Source: Bacillota bacterium (GTDB lineage: Bacteria; Bacillota; Clostridia; Christensenellales; Aristaeellaceae). From it: 64,000 nt of DNA. The stretch spans positions 62,001-126,000 of the forward strand of contig JAEZTL010000003.1 of NCBI GenBank assembly GCA_023421395.1. The letters are read 5' to 3'. The notes under the pieces were generated by a model, which was given only the letters and a program-made list of their open reading frames with translations, did not search any database and was not told where the DNA came from. The position numbers were made by a program, and so were the translations under genes. Positions 16,886-25,115 of the stretch are shown one piece after another. Positions within the stretch are counted from its first letter, which is position 1. Every line of letters starts with the position of its first letter.

Positions 16886-18202
16886 CTACAGGCGCGTATT
16901 CTCCGAAAGCGACACCATCTGCTTGGCCATCTCCCGCACGCGCTCCTTCAAAACGAACAGGCAGTCCGTCTCGTGGGCGAAGCCGCCGACGATGTCCTCG
17001 GCCAGCGCCTGGCAGGTGGGCGAGCCGCAGGAGCCGCAGTCGAGGCCCGGCAGCCGCTGGCGGATCTCCTCAATCTGGTCCATCATCGCCAGCGCCTTTT
17101 GCAGGTCGTGATCCAGCTGCATGGCCTTGATGGGGCGGATCGCATCGTCGAAGGACAGGTCGCGCCTCAGCGATTCGTACTCCTCCCGGGCGATGTTTTC
17201 GTCGGGCTTCGTGGCCGGCAGGCGGCGCACCAGGTCGCGGATGCGGTTGCGGGCGATGAAGCCGTTTTCCAGCGTCAGCGGGCCGCCCACGCAGCCGCCC
17301 ACGCAGGACAGGCCTTCAAAGAAGGTGAGGTCCGGCAGGCGGTTGTTCTCGATCTCCTCCAGAACCTTGGCCACCTGGTCGATGCCGTCCACGGCCAGCG
17401 CGTTTTCGATGCCCGCGGCCAGCGCCTCGCCGCCTGTGCGCGCCCAGCCCAGGCCCAGCCCGGTGGCGCGGAAGGTCTCGTCCGCGTCGTTTGACGCCTC
17501 TGGCGCCTTGCGGATGTTGGTGGACAGGAGGCCGAAGATCTCCATGACGGAGATCACGCCGTCCACCGCGCTGCTCGTATGGCCCAGCGGGCGGCGGATG
17601 GCGGTCATCTTGGCGGCGCAGGGGGAGATGAAAAAGCAGCCCACATCTTCGGGCTTGACATGGTTTTTCTCGCAGAACTCGCGCCGGGCGGAGACCGCCG
17701 CCATTTCCATGGGGGAGCGCACGTCCACGATGTTGTCGATGAGCTCGGGGAAGCGAATCTGGATCAGCCGCACCACCGCCGGGCAGCTGGAGGAGATCAG
17801 CGGGCGCGGGCAGCCGGGCTGCCGGAGCTTTTCCCGCACCGCCATGGAGACGATGTCCGCGCCGCGGGCCACGTCGTACACCTCGTCGAAGCCCATCATG
17901 CGCAGACCCTGGGCCACGGCGGAGAGGCTCGGCAGCTTTTTGAACTGGCCGTACAGCGCGGGCGCGGGCAGCGCGATCTTGTAGGGGAAGCGGTTGATGG
18001 CGGCCAGCGGGTCGGTGGTGGGCACCTTGGCGTGATGCTGGCACTGGCGGATGCACTCGCCGCAGTCGATGCAGCGCTGCTCGATGATGTGCGCGCGGCC
18101 GCCGTGTACGCGGATCGCCTCGGTGGGGCAGTGTTTGAGACAGTTGGTGCACCCCACGCACTTGGACTTGTCCAGCGTCACCGAATGCATGTAGCTACTC
18201 AT
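16886..18202 (-). CDS. [FeFe]-hydrogenase-like sensory iron-sulfur protein
   Basis: A 438-residue protein. Two ferredoxin-type [4Fe-4S] motifs (Cys15/18/21/25 and Cys44/47/50/54) precede a hydrogenase H domain with all four H-cluster cysteines: Cys140 in SSSCPAVVRL, Cys195 in SPCAAK (Lys198 kept), Cys300 and Cys304 in LSCVGGCVGG. The neighbouring cysteine that relays protons in catalytic enzymes (TSCCP) is Ser139 here, a feature of sensory rather than turnover hydrogenases. A C-terminal [4Fe-4S] module (Cys389/392/397/414) follows; no PAS domain is present. The HATPase gene upstream overlaps by 4 nt. Inference: H2 or redox sensor passing a signal to the HATPase/DRTGG partners. Confidence 0.85.
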   Translation of the reverse strand: MSSYMHSVTLDKSKCVGCTNCLKHCPTEAIRVHGGRAHIIEQRCIDCGECIRQCQHHAKVPTTDPLAAINRFPYKIALPAPALYGQFKKLPSLSAVAQGLRMMGFDEVYDVARGADIVSMAVREKLRQPGCPRPLISSSCPAVVRLIQIRFPELIDNIVDVRSPMEMAAVSARREFCEKNHVKPEDVGCFFISPCAAKMTAIRRPLGHTSSAVDGVISVMEIFGLLSTNIRKAPEASNDADETFRATGLGLGWARTGGEALAAGIENALAVDGIDQVAKVLEEIENNRLPDLTFFEGLSCVGGCVGGPLTLENGFIARNRIRDLVRRLPATKPDENIAREEYESLRRDLSFDDAIRPIKAMQLDHDLQKALAMMDQIEEIRQRLPGLDCGSCGSPTCQALAEDIVGGFAHETDCLFVLKERVREMAKQMVSLSENTRL

Positions 18203-18630
18203 AGTCTAAACCCCATCTCGATGGTCGTTCCCACCCCCACCTGGGAGGCGATGGAAAAATCCGTGGCGTTGCGCCTCATGTTGGGCAGGCCCATGCCGGC
18301 GCCAAAGCCCATCATACGCACATCGTCGGAGGCGGTGGAATACCCCTCCTGCATCGCAAGGCCGATGTCCGGGATGCCCGGGCCCACGTCCCGGACGTTG
18401 AGCGCCAGGTAATCCGGCCGGACGATCAATTCCATTTCGCCGCCCTGGGAATGGATGACCAGGTTGAGCTCCACCTCGTAGGCCGCGATGGACACCCGCC
18501 GGACGATGCCGCTGTCAACCCCCAGCTTTTTCAGAATGGACTTGATCTTGCGGGAGGCTTCCCCCGCGGTGGCGAAATCCCCGGCGCGCACGGGATAGAT
18601 CTCCCGAAGCGCGACGCTCTCGTTTTCCAT
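18199..18630 (-). CDS. HATPase domain protein (anti-sigma / RsbW-like)
   Basis: The 143-residue protein is a single GHKL ATPase module: N box AAYEVELNLVIHS (about 50-62), G1 DVGPGIPDI (about 86-94) and G2 GFGAGMGLPNMRR (about 108-120). It lacks a dimerisation/histidine domain, so it is of the anti-sigma/serine kinase kind rather than a sensor histidine kinase. It sits between a DRTGG gene and the hydrogenase-like gene, overlapping the latter, which makes it the likely output partner of that sensor. Confidence 0.85.
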   Translation of the reverse strand: MENESVALREIYPVRAGDFATAGEASRKIKSILKKLGVDSGIVRRVSIAAYEVELNLVIHSQGGEMELIVRPDYLALNVRDVGPGIPDIGLAMQEGYSTASDDVRMMGFGAGMGLPNMRRNATDFSIASQVGVGTTIEMGFRL

Positions 18631-18636
18631 TTGTGT

Positions 18637-18984
18637 CTATCCCCTTGCCCCGCTGGGCAGGCCGTTGGCAAACAGCCTGCCGCAGGATTCATACAGCGTG
18701 TGCGGCGTTCCCGCCACCGCGATGCCCAGATCCCCGGCCATCTCCAGCACGTCCTTCGGCGGGATCTTGCCGCGCACGAATACAATCATCATGACGTCCA
18801 GCATTTCACAGGTGCGCACCACGTGCAGGTTGGTCAGCCCGGTCAGAAGCACCATGCGCTCCTTAGGGTAGGCGAGCACGTCGCTCATCATATCGCTTCC
18901 GCAGGCCGCCTGCACCTCGCCCGCGGGCAGCGTCCCGCAAAGCAGCCGCGCATCCAAAAGCCTTACGATGTCCTCCGCCTTCAT
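18637..18984 (-). CDS. DRTGG-domain protein, second copy
   Basis: A 115-residue protein with the same fold pattern as the 16359-16700 product: ACGSDMMSDVLAYPKERMVLL, a hydrophobic VMMIVFVRGK strand and a C-terminal GIAVAGTPHTLYESCGRL. ATG 18984 is chosen because GAAGAGG lies 9 nt upstream; ATGs at 18990 and 18993 are too close to it. It starts the DRTGG-HATPase-hydrogenase-DRTGG-PHP block, 35 nt after the preceding gene. Confidence 0.78.
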   Translation of the reverse strand: MKAEDIVRLLDARLLCGTLPAGEVQAACGSDMMSDVLAYPKERMVLLTGLTNLHVVRTCEMLDVMMIVFVRGKIPPKDVLEMAGDLGIAVAGTPHTLYESCGRLFANGLPSGARG

Positions 18985-19019
18985 GGTCATCATCCTCTTC
19001 GCGCTTGTTTCACCCGGAT

Positions 19020-19811
19020 TTATCCCGCTGCCAGGCGGTTGATAAAATCGATATGCCTGAGGCGCAGATCAATGCAATTATACTTCATCTGGCTAGAAAA
19101 GAAAAGGGGCGAAGTCTGGGCGTCGAAGAGCATGGTGGAAATCGCGTCCTCGAGGGAGGATAGAAGCGCCGCGAGGCCCAGGGAGGCGGCGTTTTCCTCC
19201 GAGCCCGCCGCCTTCCGAAGGGTTTCCCGCGCCTTTTTCGCCTCCGCCCGGGCGTTTAGAAGCGCCTCCCGCGCGCCGGAGAGCGGCAGCGTGCCCGCGT
19301 CCAGCGAGAAGGCCGCCTCCCCGAGGGCGGCGGTGGCGCCGCGAAGCGCCTGCTCCGCGCCCATCAGCGCCTGCGCCTGGGCGCGGGTGCCGGTGAGGCG
19401 CACGTTAAGCTCCGGCGCGTCCCGGGTGGCGACGGAGGCCGTCAGCTTTTCCTCGGCCTCCAGCTTTTTGAGGACCTTCGCGGCCTCGTCGGCGGAGTCG
19501 TAGCCCGCGCCGATGATCAGGTATTCGCTGGAGCCGGGCAGGATGTAGCCCGCCGCGCCGCGGGACACGTACCGGGCTGCCTCAATGCGGGCGGCGGCCT
19601 CGTCTCCCGCCCGGGATAGGACCACAAGGCTCACCGACAGCGGCGAGATCGTCCAATCCACCTGCTCCACCGGCGCCAGCGCCGGCTGCTGCGCGGGGTA
19701 GGAAAGGCCCTCGGTGACCAGGTACATCGTCAGCGCGGTCAAGAGCATCACAAGCGTCCAGGCCGGCGCGTAGGGGTGATCGCGCCGGACGCGCACGCGG
19801 TTCATGGGCAT
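19020..19811 (-). CDS. Membrane-anchored SPOR-like protein, function unknown
   Basis: A 263-residue protein with a short basic N-terminus, one membrane segment (about residues 16-38, WTLVMLLTALTMYLVTEGL) and an extracytoplasmic part. The region VSLVVLSRAGDEAAARIEAARYV...AGYILPGSSEYLIIGAGYDSADEAAKVLKKLEAE has the alternating pattern of a SPOR peptidoglycan-binding repeat, as in clostridial SpoIIB-like proteins. A long helical C-terminal half follows. GGAGGGAGCG precedes ATG 19811. It is the first gene of the leftward run that continues into the DRTGG/hydrogenase genes. Confidence 0.65.
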   Translation of the reverse strand: MPMNRVRVRRDHPYAPAWTLVMLLTALTMYLVTEGLSYPAQQPALAPVEQVDWTISPLSVSLVVLSRAGDEAAARIEAARYVSRGAAGYILPGSSEYLIIGAGYDSADEAAKVLKKLEAEEKLTASVATRDAPELNVRLTGTRAQAQALMGAEQALRGATAALGEAAFSLDAGTLPLSGAREALLNARAEAKKARETLRKAAGSEENAASLGLAALLSSLEDAISTMLFDAQTSPLFFSSQMKYNCIDLRLRHIDFINRLAAG

Positions 19812-19858
19812 CGCTCCCTCCGGAGCACACTACGCTCCGCCGCCATTGTATGCCCGCC

Positions 19859-19887
19859 TTGCGGCGGTCAGGACAATCTGTTATCAT
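19859..19887 (+). promoter_or_regulatory. Sigma-A promoter for the DUF6062 gene
   Basis: TTGCGG (19859-19864) and TATCAT (19882-19887) with 17-nt spacing. The -10 overlaps the first in-frame ATG of the gene (19886), which argues for a downstream translation start. Confidence 0.55.
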
Positions 19888-19909
19888 GGAGGGAAAAGGG
19901 GGCGAGGGC

Positions 19910-20584
19910 TTGCGGCTGCATCTGGACACGGCCCCGGTGCTGGAAAAGATGCGCGAGGGCGGAGAGTGCCCGCTGTGCGCGCTGAAAAAGGAGAGCGAGG
20001 CGGCCTACGCGGAGTACTTTCTGGGCGGGTCGGTGATGGAGGTTTCCGCCCGGCGGGAGGTCAATGAAAAGGGCTTCTGCGCCCGGCATCTCCGAATGCT
20101 CTTTGATCAGAACAACCGGCTGGGCCTGGCGCTGATGGAGTCGTCGCATCTGAAGGAGATCCTGACCGCCATGAAGGGCCGCGGCGCGCCGAAGAAACGG
20201 CTGGTTTTCAAAAAGGAAGCGCCCGGGCCCGCGCCGGGCTGCGCGCTGTGCGACCGGCTGGACGCGGCCATGCGCCGCTACGCGCTGACCGTCGCCGCAC
20301 TGTGGGAGGCGGAAAAGGAATTCAGGCCGCTTCTGACCGGCGGCAAGGGCTTTTGCCTGCCCCACTATGAGATGATCCGGAGCGAGGCCCCCGGCGCGCT
20401 CTCCGGCAGGGCGCTGTCCGAATTTCTCACGGCGCTGGACGAGGCGGAGGTGGAAAACCTCGAGCGCATCGTCCGCGAGGTGGACTGGTTCTGCCAGAAG
20501 CACGACTACCGCAACGCCGACGCGCCCTGGGGCGAGAGCCGCGACAGCGTCGAACGCTGCATGAAGAAGCTCCGGGGCGAGTAA
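19910..20584 (+). CDS. DUF6062 family Cys/His-rich protein
   Basis: The product (224 residues from TTG 19910) shows an internal duplication: CPLC followed about 50 residues later by GFCARHLRML, then CALC followed by GFCLPHYEMI, and a last WFCQKH. This pattern fits DUF6062, a clostridial family of unknown function; the repeated CxxC...CxxH suggests metal binding. Family members begin near LHLDTAPV, which fits the TTG start with GGGGG 7 nt upstream. The ATG at 19886 would lie in the promoter -10 box. Confidence 0.72.
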   Translation: MRLHLDTAPVLEKMREGGECPLCALKKESEAAYAEYFLGGSVMEVSARREVNEKGFCARHLRMLFDQNNRLGLALMESSHLKEILTAMKGRGAPKKRLVFKKEAPGPAPGCALCDRLDAAMRRYALTVAALWEAEKEFRPLLTGGKGFCLPHYEMIRSEAPGALSGRALSEFLTALDEAEVENLERIVREVDWFCQKHDYRNADAPWGESRDSVERCMKKLRGE

Positions 20585-20610
20585 AAGCGGTTCCGGATGG
20601 GAGGATGCGC

Positions 20611-21051
20611 ATGTTCCGGGACTTTTGCGCCGCCGACCGGGCGGCGTTTCTGAAGATGGCGGCTTCGTTCTATGCCTCCGGCGCCGCCGCCGGCGGGGCG
20701 GACGCCGGAAATTTCGAACGAACCTTTGACCAGGCGCTGGGCGGCAGCCCCTACGTCCGGGGGATTATGATCGAGCGCGGCGGCCGCGCCGCGGGCTACG
20801 CGCTCCTGGCGCTCACCTGGTCCAACGAGGCGGGCGGGCCGGTCGTCTGGGTGGAGGAGCTCTACGTCGCCCGGGATTTCCGGGGGCAGGGAATCGCCGG
20901 GGCGTTCTTCGAATATCTGGAGGCCGAGTACCCGGACGCCGCGCGGTTTCGGCTGGAGGTGCACGAAGAAAACCGCCGGGCCATGGCGCTCTACGGGCGT
21001 CTGGGATACGAGCGGCTGGATTACGTGCAGATGGTCAGGAACCGGAAATAA
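20611..21051 (+). CDS. GNAT family N-acetyltransferase
   Basis: A 146-residue acetyltransferase with the GNAT core: VVWVEELYVARDFRGQGIAGAFFEYL holds the acetyl-CoA pyrophosphate-binding R-G-Q-G-I-A motif (about residues 88-98), and ENRRAMALYGRLGYERL the C-terminal signature. The substrate cannot be told. ATG 20611 places GGGAGG 6 nt upstream. It is 26 nt downstream of the DUF6062 gene and probably cotranscribed. Confidence 0.88.
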   Translation: MFRDFCAADRAAFLKMAASFYASGAAAGGADAGNFERTFDQALGGSPYVRGIMIERGGRAAGYALLALTWSNEAGGPVVWVEELYVARDFRGQGIAGAFFEYLEAEYPDAARFRLEVHEENRRAMALYGRLGYERLDYVQMVRNRK

Positions 21052-21074
21052 AGGCCCCCGTCACCGGGGGCCTT
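21051..21074. terminator. Bidirectional intrinsic terminator
   Basis: Arms AAGGCCCCCG and CGGGGGCCTT with a TCAC loop sit between the convergent GNAT and sugar-isomerase genes and overlap the GNAT stop codon by one base. Confidence 0.75.
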
Positions 21075-21081
21075 GCCGCGG

Positions 21082-21858
21082 CTACAGCGCCGCCCGGAGG
21101 GCCGCGAGGCTGGCCTTCGCGTCTAACATGGGGGAATCCATGGGGAAATCCTGCTCCGCCACCAGCCACATCGCGCCGGAGTCGACCGCGGCGCGGACGA
21201 CGGCCGGAACATCCTGAACGCCGCGGCCCACCGGGCGGAACCGGAAGGATGCGGGCATTTCCCCGCAGGGGGATGTGGGCTCGTCGCAGGCGTAATCCTT
21301 TATATGCACCACGGGGCAGCGCCCGGCGTACTTCTTCACGTACGCGGCCGGATCCAGCCCGGAATACCGCACCCAGCAGGTGTCGATCTCCGTTTCAAGC
21401 AGGTCCTCCGGCACCGCGGCGTAGAGGAAATCCAGCGCGTACAGGCCCGAGAGGGAGGCAAATTCAAAATCGTGATTGTGGTACAGGAGGCGAATGCCCG
21501 CCTCGCGGCAAAGCCGCGCGAAGGCGTGGATTCCCTTTACCACCCGCGCAAAGCCCGGGTTTCCGGGGCGCTCGGCTTCCTGCAGGTAGGGCACCGCGAT
21601 GAAGGGGCAGCCCACCGCCAGGTGGTAGGCGATGACGCCGAACATGTCCCGCTCGATCTCGTCGAAGGCCACATGGCTGGACACCGGCTCCAGGCCGGTC
21701 TCGTCCAGAAGCCGCCGCACCTCGCCCGCGGCCAGGCCGTGAAATCCGGCGAACTCAACGCCGTCGTAGCCCAGAGCGGCGAGTTCCTTCAGCACTTTTT
21801 CAAGATCCTTCGCCGCCTCGTCGCGGGCGGAATACAGCTGATAGGCGATTTTGACCAT
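21082..21858 (-). CDS. Sugar phosphate isomerase/epimerase-like TIM barrel protein
   Basis: The 258-residue protein fits the xylose-isomerase-like TIM barrel family (AP_endonuc_2 fold): MVKIAYQLYSARDEA start, LGYDGVEFAG, LLYHNHDFEF, ETEIDTCWVRYSGLDP, VVHIKDY and WLVAEQDF carry the usual metal-ligand Glu/Asp/His positions. Such enzymes act on keto sugars or inositol derivatives; the exact substrate is unknown. GGAGGG lies before ATG 21858. It is a single-gene unit. Confidence 0.85.
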   Translation of the reverse strand: MVKIAYQLYSARDEAAKDLEKVLKELAALGYDGVEFAGFHGLAAGEVRRLLDETGLEPVSSHVAFDEIERDMFGVIAYHLAVGCPFIAVPYLQEAERPGNPGFARVVKGIHAFARLCREAGIRLLYHNHDFEFASLSGLYALDFLYAAVPEDLLETEIDTCWVRYSGLDPAAYVKKYAGRCPVVHIKDYACDEPTSPCGEMPASFRFRPVGRGVQDVPAVVRAAVDSGAMWLVAEQDFPMDSPMLDAKASLAALRAAL

Positions 21859-21951
21859 GTTTTTCCCTCCATATGCGCCGATTCCCGCCTGTATTGTAGC
21901 GGAAAGCCCGCCACGATGCAAGACGGCGGGCCTGAATCCCTTTGCTTTTGC

Positions 21952-22014
21952 GGGGATGCCAAAGGGCCTCGGACCCCTTGGCAGGGACCCGGAGGCGCCG
22001 CCTCCGGCGTCTCC
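21952..22014 (-). repeat. Two-hairpin element, copy after the UPF0210 gene
   Basis: Starts 1 nt after the UPF0210 stop on the minus strand: hairpin A CCGGAGGCGGCGCCTCCGG (22007-21989), then hairpin B with arms CCAAGGGG and CCCTTTGG (21981-21959), then CATCCCC. It separates the UPF0210 gene from the sugar-isomerase promoter region. Confidence 0.78.
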
Positions 22015-22015
22015 T

Positions 22016-23368
22016 TTAGTTCCGCAGGCTGCCCAGCGGCGCGGGGATGCGGCCGCCCCGGGCGATGAAGGCGTCGGAGGCGAAGGGGTGGGCGGGGATG
22101 ACCGGCGCGGAACCCAGCAGGCCTCCGAATTCCACCCGGTCGCCCGCCACGGTGCCGGGCGCGGGGATGATGCGCACGGCGGTGGTCTTTGAGTTGATGA
22201 CGCCGATGGCGGCCTCGTCTGCGATGATGGCGGCGATGGTGGCGGCGGAGGTGTCGCCGGGCAGCGCGATCATGTCCAGGCCCACGGAGCAAACGCAGGT
22301 CATGGCCTCGAGCTTGTCCAGGGTCAGCGCGCCCGCGGCGGCGGCCTCGATCATGCCGATGTCCTCGCTGACGGGGATGAACGCGCCGGACAGCCCGCCC
22401 ACGTGGGAGGAGGCCATCACGCCGCCCTTTTTAACCGCGTCGTTGAGCAGCGCCAGCGCGGCGGTGGAGCCGTGGGTGCCGCACTTTTCAAGGCCCATTT
22501 CCTCCAGGATGTGGGCCACGGAGTCGCCCATGGCGGGCGTCGGCGCGAGGGACAGGTCCACGATGCCAAAGGGCACGCCCAGTCGCCGGGACGCCTCGCG
22601 GGCCACCAACTGGCCCACGCGGGTGATGCGGAACGCCGTGCGCTTGATGGTCTCGGCCACCACGTCGAAGGGCTCGCCCTTGACCTTTTCCAGCGCGCAC
22701 TTGACCGCGCCCGGCCCGCTGACGCCCACGTTGATGCAGCTGTCGCCCTCGCCGGGGCCGTGGAACGCGCCGGCCATGAAGGGGTTGTCCTCCACGGCGT
22801 TGGCGAAGATCACCAGCTTCGCGCAGCCCAGGCCCTGCCGGTCGCGGGTGGCCTCGGCGGTTTTTTTCACGGCCTCACCGCACAGGCGCACCGCGTCCAT
22901 GTCGATGCCCGCGCGGGTGGAGGCCACGTTGACCGACGCGCACATAAGCTGCGTCTCCGACAGCGCCTCCGGCAGCGACTCGATCAGCGCCCGGTCGGCG
23001 CGGGTCATGCCCTTTTGCACCAGCGCGGTGTAGCCGCCGATGAAGTTGACGCCGGTGGCCTCCGCCGCCCGGTCCAGCGCGCGGGCCAGCGGCAGCGGGC
23101 TTTTGACGGCGCCGGCGATCAGCGCCACCGGCGTCACGGAAATGCGCTTGTTGACGATGGGGACGCCGTACTCCCGCTCAATTTCGCAGCCCACCGCCAC
23201 CAGGCGCTCGGCCGCGCGGGTCACCCGGTCATACACCTTCCCGGCCAGCGCGCCGGCGTCGTCCGAAGCGCACTCCAGAAGGGAAATGCCCATGGTGATC
23301 GTGCGCACATCCAGCTTTTCCTGGTCGATCATCCGGAGGGTTTCCAGAATTTCATTGGAACTGAACAT
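22016..23368 (-). CDS. UPF0210 (PFL/DUF711) family protein
   Basis: A 450-residue member of UPF0210, recognisable from MFSSNEILETLRMI, LDVRTITMGISLLEC, the central NAVEDNPFMAGAFHGPGE and CINVGVSGPGAV segments, and PGDTSAATIAAIIADEAAIG. The fold resembles glycyl-radical-related PFL-like barrels but no activity is established. It is almost always encoded with a small ACT-domain protein, which is present directly upstream (23472-23753). Confidence 0.92.
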   Translation of the reverse strand: MFSSNEILETLRMIDQEKLDVRTITMGISLLECASDDAGALAGKVYDRVTRAAERLVAVGCEIEREYGVPIVNKRISVTPVALIAGAVKSPLPLARALDRAAEATGVNFIGGYTALVQKGMTRADRALIESLPEALSETQLMCASVNVASTRAGIDMDAVRLCGEAVKKTAEATRDRQGLGCAKLVIFANAVEDNPFMAGAFHGPGEGDSCINVGVSGPGAVKCALEKVKGEPFDVVAETIKRTAFRITRVGQLVAREASRRLGVPFGIVDLSLAPTPAMGDSVAHILEEMGLEKCGTHGSTAALALLNDAVKKGGVMASSHVGGLSGAFIPVSEDIGMIEAAAAGALTLDKLEAMTCVCSVGLDMIALPGDTSAATIAAIIADEAAIGVINSKTTAVRIIPAPGTVAGDRVEFGGLLGSAPVIPAHPFASDAFIARGGRIPAPLGSLRN

Positions 23369-23439
23369 GGTTGCTCCTTATGTCGGCGAGCCGCCCGAAA
23401 ATTCGGGAGGATTTCAGGCTCGCGCGGATTTCTTTGCGC

Positions 23440-23470
23440 GCGTTGAAAAACCGGCGCGGCTTTTCAACGC
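23440..23470 (-). repeat. Intergenic GCGTTGAA/TTCAACGC hairpin, copy 2
   Basis: Arms GCGTTGAAAA (23440-23449) and TTTTCAACGC (23461-23470), 10 bp, between the ACT gene and the UPF0210 gene in the same transcript. The arms match those of the hairpin at 16848-16880. Confidence 0.5.
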
Positions 23471-23471
23471 C

Positions 23472-23753
23472 TCAAATTTCGTGCATCGCCTCAAAGATGT
23501 CGCTGCGCTGGATGCGGATCTGAAGGCTCAGCCGCCCGCCCAGGCTCGTCAGCTCGGTGGAGAGCTGCTCGAATGCGCAGTCCGGATCGGACACGTCCAC
23601 CACCATCATCATGTTGAAGTAGTCGGACCGCACGGTCTGCGAGATGTCCAGAATGTTTACGTTGTGCTCGTACAGAACCCGGCTGACGCCGGCGATGATG
23701 CCCTTTCGGTCCAGCCCCAGCACCGTGACGATGGCCTTAGAAACGTTGTCCAC
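23472..23753 (-). CDS. ACT-domain protein (UPF0237)
   Basis: A 93-residue single ACT domain: KAIVTVLGLDRKGIIAGVSRVLYEHNVNILDISQTV is the standard beta-alpha-beta start. UPF0237 members are 88-95 residues and pair with UPF0210; they are thought to bind a small regulatory ligand. GTG 23753 is preferred because AAGGGAGTGAGG precedes it. Confidence 0.9.
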   Translation of the reverse strand: MDNVSKAIVTVLGLDRKGIIAGVSRVLYEHNVNILDISQTVRSDYFNMMMVVDVSDPDCAFEQLSTELTSLGGRLSLQIRIQRSDIFEAMHEI

Positions 23754-23777
23754 GCGCCTCACTCCCTTTATCAAATT

Positions 23778-23806
23778 ATTTTAGCAAAGCCTGGCGGCAA
23801 ACGCAA
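23778..23806 (-). promoter_or_regulatory. Sigma-A promoter for the ACT-UPF0210 operon
   Basis: Minus-strand TTGCGT (23806-23801) and TAAAAT (23783-23778) with 17-nt spacing, about 25 nt before the GTG start. Confidence 0.6.
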
Positions 23807-23824
23807 ATGAAGTCTTTGGGAAGG

Positions 23825-23853
23825 TTGAAGCGGCGGGGCGAAGCGTATACAAT
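23825..23853 (+). promoter_or_regulatory. Sigma-A promoter for cca
   Basis: TTGAAG (23825-23830) and TACAAT (23848-23853) with 17-nt spacing, 17 nt before the cca start. Confidence 0.55.
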
Positions 23854-23870
23854 AAAGCGGGGTGATGCGT

Positions 23871-25031
23871 ATGAACCTTCCGGAGGCGGTCTCGGGCGCG
23901 ATCGCGCGGCTGGAAGCGGCGGGGTACGAGGCGGTGGCGGTGGGCGGCTGCGTGCGCGACAGCCTGATGGGCCGTGAGCCCAAGGACTATGACCTGGCCA
24001 CGGACGCGCCGCCGGAGGCGGTTCAGGCGGTGTTTTCCGGCGCGCGCGTGGTACCCACGGGCCTCCGGCACGGCACGGTGACGCTGGTGGCGGGGGGCAT
24101 GGCCATCGAGATCACCACCTACCGGGTGGACGGCGCGTACCTGGACCACCGGCGGCCCGAGGACGTACGGTTTACGCGGAGCCTTGCGGAGGACCTCAGG
24201 CGGCGGGACTTCACCGTCAACGCCATGGCCTTTTCGCCCTCACGGGGGCTGATCGACCCGATGGGCGGGCAAAAGGACATCGAGGGGAAGCGGATCCGCG
24301 CGGTGGGCGAAGCGGAGGCGCGCTTCCGGGAGGACGCGCTGCGCATCCTCCGGGCGCTTCGCTTCGCGTCCAGGTTGGGGTTCTCCATTGAGCCCACCAC
24401 CGCCCGGGCGCTGACGTCTCTCCGGGACTCGCTGGCCTTCGTGGCGCGGGAGCGGGTGGGCGCGGAGGTCTGCGAACTGATCCTGGGGCCCGGGGCGGAG
24501 GCGGTGGCGCGGGCGCACCGGGATGTTCTCATCGCCGCGCTGCCGCCGCTGGCGCTTGTTCCGGAGGACGCCTTCCGGGAGAGCCTTGCCACGCTCTCCC
24601 GCGCGCCGGCGGCGCTCGCGCCGCGGCTGGCGGCGCTCTTCAGCCCGCTTCCGGAAAGCGCGGAGGACGCGCTGGCCTCGCTCCGGCTCCCCGCCCGGCT
24701 CGCCGACCGGGCGCTGAAGCTGATCGGGTGGCTGACGGGTCCCGTGCCCGACCCGGCGCGGGCGCTGGGCGCGCTGGGGTCGGAGGACGCGCGCGCGCTT
24801 TTCGCGATGCGCGGCGCGGACGGGGCGCAGCGCGCGCGCCTCGAGGAAATGATCGCGTCGGACGCCTGCGTGACCATCCGCCAGCTGGCCGTGAACGGTC
24901 GCGACCTTCTGGCGCTGGGCCTTGCCGGCGCGGCGGTGGGCGCGGCGCTCGAAAGCCTTCTGGACGAGGTGATCGCCGGCGCGCCCAACGAACGCGAGGC
25001 GCTTCTTTCCAAAATTCGTACATTATTGTGA
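23871..25031 (+). CDS. cca: CCA tRNA nucleotidyltransferase / poly(A) polymerase family
   Basis: A 386-residue class II nucleotidyltransferase. Key motifs: VGGCVRDSLMG and PKDYDLATDA (catalytic Asp pair in DYD), LRRDFTVNAMA, and REDALRILRALRFASRLGF. It adds or repairs the 3' CCA of tRNAs. It lacks an evident HD domain and is short at the C-terminus (many Firmicute CCA enzymes are near 400-450 residues), and helices past residue 200 are poorly conserved. ATG 23871 with GGGGTG upstream was chosen. An A- or CC-adding specialised enzyme cannot be excluded. Confidence 0.9.
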   Translation: MNLPEAVSGAIARLEAAGYEAVAVGGCVRDSLMGREPKDYDLATDAPPEAVQAVFSGARVVPTGLRHGTVTLVAGGMAIEITTYRVDGAYLDHRRPEDVRFTRSLAEDLRRRDFTVNAMAFSPSRGLIDPMGGQKDIEGKRIRAVGEAEARFREDALRILRALRFASRLGFSIEPTTARALTSLRDSLAFVARERVGAEVCELILGPGAEAVARAHRDVLIAALPPLALVPEDAFRESLATLSRAPAALAPRLAALFSPLPESAEDALASLRLPARLADRALKLIGWLTGPVPDPARALGALGSEDARALFAMRGADGAQRARLEEMIASDACVTIRQLAVNGRDLLALGLAGAAVGAALESLLDEVIAGAPNEREALLSKIRTLL

Positions 25032-25048
25032 ACAATCTCGGCCTCTGC

Positions 25049-25077
25049 TTTACTTCGCGCCCGGCGCGTCGTATAGT
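25049..25077 (+). promoter_or_regulatory. Sigma-A promoter
   Basis: TTTACT (25049-25054) and TATAGT (25072-25077) with 17-nt spacing, upstream of the two-gene unit at 25116-25964. Confidence 0.55.
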
Positions 25078-25115
25078 AGGATGGGCTGAAAGGGCAATGA
25101 AAAGGGGGGACGGCG

